Under the pieces are notes generated by a model. That model saw only the letters and a program-made list of their open reading frames with translations. It did not search any database and had not been told where the DNA came from. Shown piece by piece: positions 50,262 to 58,381 of a stretch of DNA of 64,000 bases. The stretch's first letter is position 1. Every line of letters begins with the position of its first letter. Origin of the DNA: Lachnospiraceae bacterium (GTDB taxonomy: Bacteria > Bacillota > Clostridia > Lachnospirales > Lachnospiraceae); NCBI GenBank assembly GCA_910575555.1, contig CAJTFX010000007.1, positions 1 to 64,000 on the forward strand, read 5' to 3'. The translations under genes and the position numbers were made by a program.

Positions 50262-52406
50262 TTATTTTTTTGCAAATTTCACTTTAAATACATACCACAG
50301 CGCGCCTGTAATGCATACGGAAGAGTAACCGCCGCAGATAATGCCTGCCATCAACGGCAGGGCAAACTCCCGAATGGAGCTTACTCCCAGAATAAACAGC
50401 ACAAATACCATAATAAATGTGGTCAGTGACGTATTGATACTTCTGGACAAGGTCTGGGTAATGCTTCGGTCTGCAATTTCCATCAGAGCTTCTGGATCTT
50501 TCTTCTTGCTTCCTCCCAGATTCTCCCGGATTCGGTCAAAAATAACGATGGTGGCATTGATGGAGTAACCTACAATGGTCAGCATACATGCAATAAAGGT
50601 ATTTCCCACGGAAATCCTTGCCACTGCATAAAAGGCAAGCACCACCAGTACGTCGTGCAGAAGGGCAATTACCGCGCTGCCTGCAAACCGGATATCCTTA
50701 AACCGGAACCAGATATAAATCAGCATACAGATAGTCGCTATAATTACGGCCCAGACTGCGTCTGATTTCATCTCATTACTTACGGTGGAGCTGATATTCT
50801 CAGCAGTAATTCCGTCCTCGCTGACGCCGAATTTATCAATCAGCGCCTGGTTCAGAGCTTCACGTTCTGCCAGCTCCAGAGAACGTGTCTTGATTACCAC
50901 CTGGTTGGTTCCCTCAATCTTCTGGGTCTGGACATTGGGATCTCCCGTTACCTCTTCCACAACCGGGACAATGTTTTCATCAATCTCATTGATGGTATAA
51001 TCTTCGTTAAACGTCACTGTGGTGGAGGTTCCGCCTACAAAGTCCAGACTGTAGTTGAGAATGTTTCCGTCTTTTGAATTATTGATGCCCATTCCCACAA
51101 CTCCTGCCAGAATCAGCAGACCTGAAACAGCAAAGCATATCATGCGTTTTCCCAGGAAACGAATGGTTTTGCGTTCCGTTGTGGAACCGTAAAATTTAGC
51201 GTCCTGCACTCCCAGCGCATAGAAGCATTTCATCAGCCAGCGTGTCACCACCAACGCGGTAAACATAGATAATACAATACCGATTCCCAATGTGTAGGCA
51301 AAGCCTTTGACAGAACCGGAGCCGCGGGTGCCCAGTACCACTGCTGCAATCAATGTGGTGATATTGCCGTCCACAATGGCAGAAAGGGCTTTTTCATATC
51401 CCAGCTTAATGGCCGTGCTGACGGTCTTTCCTGCACCGATTTCCTCCCGGATACGGGCAAAAATAATGACGTTGGCATCCACCGCCATACCGATGGACAG
51501 GATAATACCTGCAATACCCGGCAAGGTCAGTGTAATATCAAAAATCCACAGCGCCCATACCGTCAGCGCAGAATAAAGCACAAGGGCAAGACTGGCGGTA
51601 AATCCCGGCGCACGGTACATCACAATCATAAACACCATAACCAGAATCAGACCGATAAGCGCCGCTTTCAAACTGGTGGAAATCGCTTCCTCTCCCAGCT
51701 GGGCCCCCACTACCTTGGAGTGAAGTTCCTCTAACTCCAGAGACAGAGAACCGATGCGGATGATAGAAGCCAGTTCTTCTGCAGCCTCAAAGCTTTCCAT
51801 ATGGGTAATCTGGGCTTTTCCGCCGGTAATGGCTTCATCCACCCCAGGTTCACTGATGGTCTGGCCGTCATATACGATAGGCATTGTTTTTCCCACATTG
51901 TCGGCCGTTGCTTTGGCGAATTTCTCCGCCCCTTCATCGGTCAGGGTCAGATCCACCACAAACTGGCGGTTTCCCATGTTATCGGTGTAAGTGCCGCCCT
52001 GGGCGTTCTGAATATCCGTTCCTGACACCAGAGTCTCTCCGGCTTCATTCTGGAATTCCAGAGAACCCGGCTTGCCCAGTTCCTCCAATATGGCGTTTGC
52101 ATCAGAAACGCCTGGAATTTCAATATTAATTCTGTCTGTTCCTTCCTGGTATACCGTGGACTCTGTACTGTACACCTCCACACGCTTCTGCAGCTTGTAT
52201 ACCGTATCCTTCATATCCTCTGCCGAGGGATTTTCGTCCACTGCCCTGTAGGTGATACTGACACCGCCTGCAAGGTCAAGTCCCAACTTAATATTACGGT
52301 TCTCTCCTACGCCAACCGTTGAGATAATGGTTCCTGCATACCAGGTCATGCCCACCATGATTGCCAGAATCAGAGCCAAAATCCCTGTAGCTTTACTTTT
52401 CTTCAT
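50262..52406 (-). CDS. secDF: fused SecD-SecF protein translocase accessory subunit
   Basis: The 714-residue protein joins SecD (LGLDLAGGVSITYRAVDENP, IPGVSDANAILEELGKPGSL, IILSIGMAVDANVIIFARIR) with SecF (SLDFVGGTSTTVTFNE, IVGYSINATIVIFDRIRENL). It has twelve expected membrane helices and uses proton flow to help release exported proteins. It starts 19 nt after the radical SAM gene, with AGAGGA upstream. The neighbourhood SCIFF peptide, maturase, SecDF is widely kept in Clostridia. Confidence 0.93.
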   Translation of the reverse strand: MKKSKATGILALILAIMVGMTWYAGTIISTVGVGENRNIKLGLDLAGGVSITYRAVDENPSAEDMKDTVYKLQKRVEVYSTESTVYQEGTDRINIEIPGVSDANAILEELGKPGSLEFQNEAGETLVSGTDIQNAQGGTYTDNMGNRQFVVDLTLTDEGAEKFAKATADNVGKTMPIVYDGQTISEPGVDEAITGGKAQITHMESFEAAEELASIIRIGSLSLELEELHSKVVGAQLGEEAISTSLKAALIGLILVMVFMIVMYRAPGFTASLALVLYSALTVWALWIFDITLTLPGIAGIILSIGMAVDANVIIFARIREEIGAGKTVSTAIKLGYEKALSAIVDGNITTLIAAVVLGTRGSGSVKGFAYTLGIGIVLSMFTALVVTRWLMKCFYALGVQDAKFYGSTTERKTIRFLGKRMICFAVSGLLILAGVVGMGINNSKDGNILNYSLDFVGGTSTTVTFNEDYTINEIDENIVPVVEEVTGDPNVQTQKIEGTNQVVIKTRSLELAEREALNQALIDKFGVSEDGITAENISSTVSNEMKSDAVWAVIIATICMLIYIWFRFKDIRFAGSAVIALLHDVLVVLAFYAVARISVGNTFIACMLTIVGYSINATIVIFDRIRENLGGSKKKDPEALMEIADRSITQTLSRSINTSLTTFIMVFVLFILGVSSIREFALPLMAGIICGGYSSVCITGALWYVFKVKFAKK

Positions 52407-52425
52407 GATTTTTTCCTCTCTTACT

Positions 52426-53835
52426 TTACTCTTCTGCCAGCGCAGCTTTGATCATAATGGCGCATTCAATCCGTTTTTTCTGAAGCTCACAGCCAATTTC
52501 ATAAGTGTCTGTAATACTTCCGTGAAAATGATGGGAATTGGCCGCGCAGCCGCCGCTGCAGTAAAATTTTGCAAAACAGTTCCTGCAGCTTTCTTTTGCA
52601 TAGACGTTGCATTGTTTAAATTCCTTCTGCAGTTCTGTATTTTTCACGCCTTCCAGAACATTTCCCATGAGAAACTCTTCATTTCCCACAAACTGATGGC
52701 AGGGATATAAGTCCCCCCAGGGAGTCACAGCCAGATATTCTGTTCCGGAACCGCAGCCGGAAAGCCGTTTTGCCACACAGGGGCCGCCCTCCAAATCTAT
52801 CATAAAATGAAAGAAATTAAAATCATTTCCTTCTTTGTGCCGCCGGAGCATTTCTGCCGCCAGCCTGTCGTATTCTTCAAACAGCTGAGGCAGATCTTCT
52901 GTGCGCAGCGCATATTCCTCAGAAGGCGGCGCCACCACAGGCTCTACGGAAATCTGCTGAAATCCCAAATCCGCCAGATGAAGCACATCCCGGGAAAAAT
53001 CCAGATTATTGTGGGTGAACGTTCCCCGCACATAATATTTTTCCTGGTTTCTGCTTCCGGCAAACTTCTGAAACTTCGGCACAATCAAATCGTAACTGCC
53101 TGCGCCTTTGCGAAAGGGACGCATTCTGTCATTGACTTCTTTTCTTCCATCAATACTTAACACCACATTTGCCATTTCCTGATTGGCAAATTCCATAATC
53201 TCATCATTCAGCAGTACGCCGTTGGTTGTCAGGGTAAACCGGAAATTCTTATTGTGAATCTTCTCCTGCTCCCTTCCATATGCAACCAGCTTCTTTACCA
53301 CATCAAAGTTCATTAACGGCTCTCCGCCGAAAAAATCCACTTCCAGATTCCGCCGGTTTCCCGACGATGCAATCAGAAAATCCAGTGCCGCCTTCCCCAC
53401 TTCATAAGACATCATGGCTCTTCTTCCATGATATTCCCCTTCTTCGGCAAAGCAGTAGCGGCAGGCCAGATTGCAGTCATGGGCAATATGCAGGCACAAT
53501 GCTTTTACCACTGTGGGCCTGTCCTTAAACTGCTCCATGTAATTTTCATATTCATCAGCGGTGAAAAGCTGCTGCGTCTCTGAAAGAGTTTTCACCTCTT
53601 CATAGCTTTCCTCAATCTCCTGTTTTGGATACCGTTTAGAAAGAAGGGAGACAATCTCTTCTTTCCCAGTATTTTTTTCAAACAGGGGAATCACATCATA
53701 AGTCACATCATCCACAATATGTATGGCTCCGCTGTTTACATCCAAAACGATGTTGTAACCATTATTTTTATACTGGTGAACCACTGCCGGTTTCCTCGCT
53801 TTCCATCCTTTTGCGCTGGTTTTGCCCTTTCTCAT
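52426..53835 (-). CDS. scfB: SCIFF-peptide radical SAM maturase
   Basis: The about 469-residue enzyme has an N-terminal peptide-recognition domain (AVVHQYKNNGYNIVLDVNSG, DDVTYDVIPLF), the radical SAM cluster motif CNLACRYCFAEEG and a C-terminal SPASM domain with many cysteines (CGSGTEYLAVTPWGDLYPC, CRNCFAKFYCSGGC). In clostridia this family makes Cys-Thr thioether crosslinks in the SCIFF peptide, which is encoded just upstream. The start is taken at MRKGKTS; MCM two codons earlier is equally possible, as no strong ribosome site is visible. A hairpin separates it from the peptide gene. Confidence 0.9.
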   Translation of the reverse strand: MRKGKTSAKGWKARKPAVVHQYKNNGYNIVLDVNSGAIHIVDDVTYDVIPLFEKNTGKEEIVSLLSKRYPKQEIEESYEEVKTLSETQQLFTADEYENYMEQFKDRPTVVKALCLHIAHDCNLACRYCFAEEGEYHGRRAMMSYEVGKAALDFLIASSGNRRNLEVDFFGGEPLMNFDVVKKLVAYGREQEKIHNKNFRFTLTTNGVLLNDEIMEFANQEMANVVLSIDGRKEVNDRMRPFRKGAGSYDLIVPKFQKFAGSRNQEKYYVRGTFTHNNLDFSRDVLHLADLGFQQISVEPVVAPPSEEYALRTEDLPQLFEEYDRLAAEMLRRHKEGNDFNFFHFMIDLEGGPCVAKRLSGCGSGTEYLAVTPWGDLYPCHQFVGNEEFLMGNVLEGVKNTELQKEFKQCNVYAKESCRNCFAKFYCSGGCAANSHHFHGSITDTYEIGCELQKKRIECAIMIKAALAEE

Positions 53836-53850
53836 GCACAACGCACAAAT

Positions 53851-53875
53851 GACCGCTCGTTTGATGCGAACGGTC
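53851..53875 (-). terminator. scfA-scfB intercistronic hairpin
   Basis: GACCGTTCG and CGAGCGGTC (minus strand) form a 9-bp stem with one G-T pair and a 7-nt loop, 32 nt after the peptide gene and 16 nt before the maturase. It lacks a strong T-run (ATTTGTG), so partial termination or RNA protection that raises peptide over enzyme is likely. Confidence 0.5.
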
Positions 53876-53906
53876 TGGTATCATTCTTATGCTGTTCCAA
53901 TACTCT

Positions 53907-54047
53907 TTATTTGTTCTCACAGCTCTGGTTTCCTACCGTGCAGCTTGTCTTGCATGCAGACTGGCAGGAGGTCTGGCATTCTCCGCAGCCGCCTTTTTTT
54001 ACTGTGTTCTGTAATCTTTTTGTATTTAATGTCTTTACGTGTTTCAT
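53907..54047 (-). CDS. scfA: SCIFF ribosomally made peptide precursor (six cysteines)
   Basis: This 46-residue peptide has MKHVKTLNTKRLQNTVKKG as leader and a core with six cysteines arranged CGECQTSCQSACKTSC plus a C-terminal QSCENK. It matches the 'six Cys in forty-five residues' family, which is processed by the neighbouring radical SAM enzyme. Threonines after the cysteines are the expected crosslink partners. The ribosome site AAAGGAAG lies upstream of the ATG. Its biological role is unknown in general. A repeat-containing leader precedes it. Confidence 0.93.
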   Translation of the reverse strand: MKHVKTLNTKRLQNTVKKGGCGECQTSCQSACKTSCTVGNQSCENK

Positions 54048-54053
54048 TTTGAA

Positions 54054-54164
54054 TTACTTCCTTTCTATTTTTACTTTATTGAAGAGAATGTAGAGGGGGA
54101 GAGGGGAATAACCATCTGGGTTCCTTATGTCGGCCTTTGTTTTAGGCTGTGGGGGAATAACCAT
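54054..54164 (-). CDS. putative 36-codon leader ORF ending at the scfA ribosome site
   Basis: A frame starting at the ATG of the second 49-bp repeat has GGGAGGAG 5 nt upstream. It runs MVIPPQPKTKADIRNPDG onward to a TAA within the scfA ribosome site (AGGAAGTAA). Translation of it could be coupled to scfA. Similar frames start in the neighbouring units (ATG at 54213, 23 codons; ATG at 54115, 14 codons). There is no homology support, so they may only be ribosome-binding decoys. Confidence 0.3.
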   Translation of the reverse strand: MVIPPQPKTKADIRNPDGYSPLPLYILFNKVKIERK

Positions 54165-54245
54165 CAGGGCTCCTCCCGGCTTTCTTTGTTTTAGGCTGTG
54201 GGGGAATAACCATCAGGGCTCCTCCCGGCTTTCTTTGTTTTTGCT
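54102..54245. repeat. 49-bp tandem repeat in the scfA leader
   Basis: Three units with starts 49 bp apart (54107, 54156, 54205) contain, on the minus strand, GGGAGGAGCCCTGATGGTTA (first unit diverged to AAGGAACCCAGATGGTTA). Units 2 and 3 are nearly identical. Each brings a Shine-Dalgarno-like sequence correctly spaced from an ATG. It covers most of the 317-bp gap between the kinase gene and scfA. Confidence 0.9.
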
Positions 54246-54248
54246 ATT

Positions 54249-54314
54249 TCAAGATCTCGGGCCGGGTCCCTCCTCATGGTAAGAGCCGGGTCCCTCCTCA
54301 TGGTAAATCCTCAT
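54249..54314 (-). CDS. putative 21-codon leader peptide with internal repeat
   Basis: Just downstream of the proposed promoter, an ATG at 54314 has AAGAGGA 6 nt upstream. The short peptide contains two copies of YHEEGPG and ends before the 49-bp repeats. Good start context and position support it as a leader peptide. No homologue is known to me. Confidence 0.35.
   Translation of the reverse strand: MRIYHEEGPGSYHEEGPGPRS
54261..54306. repeat. 24-bp tandem repeat in the scfA leader
   Basis: GCCGGGTCCCTCCTCATGGT occurs at 54261 and again at 54285 (period 24 bp). It encodes the repeated seven-residue unit of the putative leader peptide on the minus strand. Confidence 0.85.
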
Positions 54315-54332
54315 TGTAAATCCTCTTGGCAA

Positions 54333-54361
54333 AGTATATCACAATTTTTGTGGAATGAAAA
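54333..54361 (-). promoter_or_regulatory. promoter of the SCIFF operon
   Basis: TTTTCA and TATACT (minus strand) are 17 nt apart, just after the stop of the kinase gene. The transcript would carry a leader of about 280 nt with two kinds of tandem repeat before scfA. Confidence 0.5.
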
Positions 54362-54364
54362 GCA

Positions 54365-55597
54365 TTATTTCAAAAATTCCACGGTTGCCCGGAATTGATC
54401 GCAGTCAATGAGCACGTCAAACTGTCCGCCCAGGGCCGCTGTGTAGGTGTTTACGATGGCAAGTCCCAGGCCGTTGCCTTCTGTGGTTCTGGATTCGTCG
54501 CCTCTGGCAAAACGCTCCACAATCTGTTCCTTGGTAAATTCCATTGGATATCCTGCGGTATTGGTGATCTCAAAACGGACTTTTGACCCGTCCTCTGTTA
54601 CCAGTGTTTTCAGGAAAACTCTCGTATGCTCCTGGGAATATTTCAATGCATTTTCCAGTAAATTCTGGCAGATCCGGTACATATAGCCGCTGTCTGCTGT
54701 AAAATCCGTCGGTTCTTTTGTAAGCATCACCACGAATTCCCGGCCGCTTTCTGCAATCCTGTCCTCCATATCGGCTTTCACCTGCTCAATCAGCCGATTC
54801 AGCTCCATGGGCTCCATGTTCAATTCCACATTGCCGCTGCTGGTTTTAGCCAGCTCAAAAAGACTGTCTATCATTTCTTTTAATTTCTGGGCTTTTCGGG
54901 AGAGAACTTCAATATAGTCAGACAGTATATCGCTTAATTCCTCTTTTTTCATCAATTCCAGATAACCCACCATGGAAGTGAGGGGCGTCTTTAAATCATG
55001 GGACACATTGGAAATCAAATCCACCTTCATCTGCTCGCTGCGCAGCGCCGCCTCTAAGCTTCTCTGATTAATCTGCTCCAGGTTCTCCATATGCCGCTTT
55101 AACTGGGTTTTCATATAAGAATCCAGGATAAGGCTGCAGACAATCCACTGAATCCCCACGGTTCCAAGGGGAATATAGGCGCTGCTTAAGTTGCCGTACA
55201 TCCAGGTATCCTTCAGCCTGAAATTAAAATTTACAATGGCTGCAATCAGCGCTGCAGCTGCAATCCCTCCCAGTATCAGTTTCCATCTTCTCTGTTTTTG
55301 CTCCCATTCCCGGAAAAAATTCTTTGACTGGACGTTCCAGTTACGGTTCCCATAAATCAGAATAAAATTCAAAAAGCCTGCAAAGCCCGCCCCAAAGCAG
55401 AGGTTCATTATGGAGCCTTCCTGAATATTGTAACTGGTGGGCGTATATCGGTAGGAAAGAATATCCGACAGCATCATAAATCCCAGGATACAGCCCGCTG
55501 CTCCGGGAACCAGCCAGATTTCATTTCTTTTCAGAATTTTTTTGATCCATTGCCGGACTCTGCTGCCCGCCTCAGTATTTTTCCATTTTATATCCAA
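54365..55597 (-). CDS. VanS-like sensor histidine kinase
   Basis: The 410-residue kinase has four predicted membrane helices in two pairs (EIWLVPGAAGCILGFMML, NLCFGAGFAGFLNFILI, LILGGIAAAALIAAIVNF, TVGIQWIVCSLIL), with little extracellular sequence. The H-box VDLISNVSHDLKTPLTSM, N-box ICQNLLENALKYSQEHT and G-box TEGNGLGLAIVNTYTAALGG follow. It overlaps the regulator gene, and the longest frame begins at a TTG (55597), so the exact start is uncertain. The signal is unknown. The pair interrupts the usual TIGR04086-scfA neighbourhood. Confidence 0.83.
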   Translation of the reverse strand: MDIKWKNTEAGSRVRQWIKKILKRNEIWLVPGAAGCILGFMMLSDILSYRYTPTSYNIQEGSIMNLCFGAGFAGFLNFILIYGNRNWNVQSKNFFREWEQKQRRWKLILGGIAAAALIAAIVNFNFRLKDTWMYGNLSSAYIPLGTVGIQWIVCSLILDSYMKTQLKRHMENLEQINQRSLEAALRSEQMKVDLISNVSHDLKTPLTSMVGYLELMKKEELSDILSDYIEVLSRKAQKLKEMIDSLFELAKTSSGNVELNMEPMELNRLIEQVKADMEDRIAESGREFVVMLTKEPTDFTADSGYMYRICQNLLENALKYSQEHTRVFLKTLVTEDGSKVRFEITNTAGYPMEFTKEQIVERFARGDESRTTEGNGLGLAIVNTYTAALGGQFDVLIDCDQFRATVEFLK

Positions 55598-56276
55598 TGC
55601 CCCACACCACCTTTACATATTTTGGATTCTTTGTGTCTATCTCAATCTTTTCCCGTATATGGCGGATATGTACCATCACCGTATTTTCTACCGTGTAAGC
55701 TGCCGCCTCCTTCCAGACCTTTTCATAAATCTTTTCTGCAGAAAATACCTGGCCCGGATGCTCCATCAAAAGCTCCACAATCTTATATTCCGTGGCCGTC
55801 AGCTTTACTTCTGTGCCGTCCACAATGGCTTTTTTGCTTTTCTTGTCCAATACCAGGCTGCCGTTGACAATCATGTCGTCCTGGACTTTGGGCGCGCTGC
55901 CGCCCCAGGTATGATAACGCCTGAGCTGGGCCGCCACACGCGCCGTCAGTTCTGCCGGATTGTAGGGCTTGGCGATGTAGTCGTCCGCTCCCATCACAAG
56001 ACCGGAAACCTTGTCGCTTTCTTCTGTCTTTGCAGACAGGATAATCACTGGAATTTTATTGGTTTCTCTTATCTTCATCAGCGCTGACAGCCCGTTCAGC
56101 CTTGGCATCATCACATCCAGCAGAATTAAATCCACCGGATGTTCCCTTAAGATTTCCAATGCCTCCAGTCCGTCATATGCTTTCAATATCCGGTATCCTT
56201 CATATTCCAGAAGTTTTCCCAGAGAAAATACAATCTCTTTGTTGTCGTCTACTACCAGAATGGTCTGCTGTTCCAT
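55572..56276 (-). CDS. OmpR/VanR-like response regulator
   Basis: The 234-residue regulator has receiver residues in LVVDDNKEIV, the phospho-Asp in VDLILLDVMMPRLNG and Lys in DDYIAKPYNP. The winged-helix C-terminus includes EYKIVELLMEHPGQVFSAEK and VVWGIGYKMEKY. It overlaps the kinase gene by 26 nt, so both form one operon. Upstream (56277-56488) there is AT-rich sequence with a terminator-like inverted repeat of the preceding gene. The ribosome site is GGAGAAAAAG. Confidence 0.9.
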   Translation of the reverse strand: MEQQTILVVDDNKEIVFSLGKLLEYEGYRILKAYDGLEALEILREHPVDLILLDVMMPRLNGLSALMKIRETNKIPVIILSAKTEESDKVSGLVMGADDYIAKPYNPAELTARVAAQLRRYHTWGGSAPKVQDDMIVNGSLVLDKKSKKAIVDGTEVKLTATEYKIVELLMEHPGQVFSAEKIYEKVWKEAAAYTVENTVMVHIRHIREKIEIDTKNPKYVKVVWGIGYKMEKY

Positions 56277-56414
56277 GTCTTTTTCTCCTTGTCCCTGCCA
56301 GAGTGTGTTATGTTTCAGGATACAGACATTATAATAATGATTTCAAAAGGAAAACTCAATAAATTTCTTAAAAAAATATTAATAAAAAAAGAAGCTGCCG
56401 CATTAAGAAAAATG

Positions 56415-56463
56415 ATACAAGATATAGCTAGTTTGAAACATTCCTCTATACTATATCTTGTAT
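56415..56463 (-). terminator. terminator after the TIGR04086-type gene
   Basis: ATACAAGATATAG (56415-56427) and CTATATCTTGTAT (56451-56463) form a perfect 13-bp stem with a 23-nt loop, followed on the minus strand by CATTTTTCTT. It is AT-rich but well placed 26-74 nt after the stop codon. Confidence 0.6.
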
Positions 56464-56488
56464 ATGTTTTGCTTAGTGCGACAACCCC

Positions 56489-56896
56489 TCAGCTTGCCAT
56501 TCCGCCGATCATCCCCGATGCGGTGCACAGAATCAGCGTAGTTGCAAATCTGGACATTTCCATATTGATTCCCCTGTGAAATACAATGGAACCCAATGCC
56601 AGAATCAGAAAATAACATGCGCCCATCGCCATTCCCCAGACAAAACGCTTCCGCTTCATCACTTTTCCGCTTAAAAAGCCCCCCAAAAGTCCGGATATCA
56701 CATAAATCAGCACAATTCCTATGGAAACCACGCTTTCACTGAGCTGCATCTTATAAAGCATGGCGGACAGGATCAGCAGCATAATCCCCGTAACCATATA
56801 CATGGCAAGCAGAATTTTCAATATGGATAACAGGGAAACTGCCGGTTTGCTTTCTCCCTGGCCTTTGACGGGCGGCCTCCGCAATTTCTTTTCCAT
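56489..56896 (-). CDS. TIGR04086-type small membrane protein
   Basis: The 135-residue protein has four predicted membrane helices (LLSILKILLAMYMVTGIMLL, IGIVLIYVISGLLGGFLSG, RFVWGMAMGACYFLILALGS, FATTLILCTASGMIGGMA) after a charged N-terminus. This pattern fits the TIGR04086 family, found in clostridia near yajC, scfA and secDF. Its function is unknown. AGGGAGG lies upstream of ATG 56896. It is divergent from the CNNM gene. Confidence 0.8.
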   Translation of the reverse strand: MEKKLRRPPVKGQGESKPAVSLLSILKILLAMYMVTGIMLLILSAMLYKMQLSESVVSIGIVLIYVISGLLGGFLSGKVMKRKRFVWGMAMGACYFLILALGSIVFHRGINMEMSRFATTLILCTASGMIGGMAS

Positions 56897-57052
56897 CCCT
56901 TTTCCTCCCTCCTGTGGATGTCCCTTTCACTGTCATTTTATTCTGCCATTCCTGAAACTATTACAAGAGTTTTTTCTAAAATTTCCCTAAACTTCTTGGA
57001 ACTTCTTGCAAATTTCTCCTGTTTCCGTTATATTAAGGAAGGGAAAGGAGAG

Positions 57053-58330
57053 ATGTACTTGGACTCAGGTGACGTCATACAATTAATTATTATTATTATT
57101 TTACTCATGTTATCTGCATTTTTTTCTTCCGCAGAGACTGCTTTGACAACTTCCAACAAAATCCGCTTGAGAAGCATGGCGGAGGAGGGCAATAAACGGG
57201 CCAGAAAGGTTCTGGAGATTACCGATGACTCAGGGAAAATGCTCAGCGCCATCCTGATTGGAAACAATATTGTGAACTTGTCATCAGCCTCGCTTGCTAC
57301 AACTTTGGCTACAAAGATTTTTGGAAATGCAGGAGCCGGAATTGCAACCGGAATATTAACGCTGCTGGTGCTTATTTTCGGTGAGATTTCGCCGAAAACT
57401 TTTGCCACCATTCATTCTGACAAGATTTCACTGGCTTATGCAGGAGTGATTGGCTTGCTGATGAAATTACTGACTCCCGCAATTTACATTATCAATAAAC
57501 TGGCTCTCGGCTTTCTGATTCTGCTGCGTGTGGACGCCTCCGGCGCCCAGAACACCATGACAGAGGACGAACTGCGCACCATTGTGGATGTGAGCCATGA
57601 AGAAGGGGTCATTGAAACAGAAGAACGGGAAATGATCAATAATGTATTTGATTTCGGAGACGCCCAGGCCAGAGAAGTCATGGTGCCCCGGATTGATATG
57701 ACTTTTGCTGACATTAACAGCACCTATTATGAACTTCTGGAAATCTTCCGGGAGGACAAATTCACCCGGCTTCCGGTTTATGAAGATTCCACAGACAATG
57801 TGGTGGGCATTATCAACATGAAGGATTTACTGTTATACGAGGATAAGGATCAGTTTTCCATCCGGAATATCCTCCGCAAGCCCTACTACACCTACGAACA
57901 CAAGAATACCGCCGAGCTTCTTCTGGAAATGCGCAAATCTTCTATTAATATCGCAATTGTCCTGGATGAATACGGCGCAACTGCCGGATTAATCACATTA
58001 GAGGACCTGTTGGAAGAAATTGTGGGAGAAATCCGCGACGAATACGACATGGATGAAGAAGATCCCATTCAGAAAATCAACGAACTGGAATATATGGTGC
58101 AGGGCTCTACCAATCTCAATGATCTGCATGACAGAATGAATCTGGAGCTGGTTTCCGAGGACTATGATTCCATTGGAGGTTATCTGATTGGACTGTTGGA
58201 TCACCTGCCTACCGTGGGAGAATCCATTACCACAGAAGAAAACATTTATTTCCGTGTGGAGGATATGGAAAAGAACCGGATTCACAAGATTTTTATCCGG
58301 CTTCCGGAACCTTCTGAAGAAGAAAAATAA
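57053..58330 (+). CDS. CNNM/HlyC-CorC family transporter
   Basis: The about 425-residue protein has an N-terminal DUF21/CNNM membrane domain (LSAFFSSAETALTTSNKIRL, AILIGNNIVNLSSASLATTL, FGEISPKTFATIHSDKISLA), two CBS domains (DAQAREVMVPRIDMTFADIN, VVGIINMKDLLLY) and a C-terminal CorC/HlyC domain (YMVQGSTNLNDLHDRMNLEL, VGESITTEENIYFRVEDME). It probably exports Mg2+ or another divalent ion. The ATG at 57053 lies only 2 nt from AAAGGAG. A TTG at 57059 has better spacing and may be the true start. Confidence 0.88.
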   Translation: MYLDSGDVIQLIIIIILLMLSAFFSSAETALTTSNKIRLRSMAEEGNKRARKVLEITDDSGKMLSAILIGNNIVNLSSASLATTLATKIFGNAGAGIATGILTLLVLIFGEISPKTFATIHSDKISLAYAGVIGLLMKLLTPAIYIINKLALGFLILLRVDASGAQNTMTEDELRTIVDVSHEEGVIETEEREMINNVFDFGDAQAREVMVPRIDMTFADINSTYYELLEIFREDKFTRLPVYEDSTDNVVGIINMKDLLLYEDKDQFSIRNILRKPYYTYEHKNTAELLLEMRKSSINIAIVLDEYGATAGLITLEDLLEEIVGEIRDEYDMDEEDPIQKINELEYMVQGSTNLNDLHDRMNLELVSEDYDSIGGYLIGLLDHLPTVGESITTEENIYFRVEDMEKNRIHKIFIRLPEPSEEEK

Positions 58331-58331
58331 C

Positions 58332-58381
58332 AAACAGCCCCAGTCCTTTTTGAATTTTAGAAAGGACTGGGGCTGTTTGTT
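58332..58381. terminator. bidirectional terminator
   Basis: AACAGCCCCAGTCCTTT and AAAGGACTGGGGCTGTT form a 17-bp perfect stem around an 11-nt loop, between the convergent CNNM and sfsA genes. The right end touches the sfsA stop codon. Confidence 0.9.

Noticed and set aside
54102-54245. Possible CRISPR-like repeats
   Set aside because: The 49-bp units are directly adjacent with no spacers, only three in number and not palindromic, and no cas gene is nearby.
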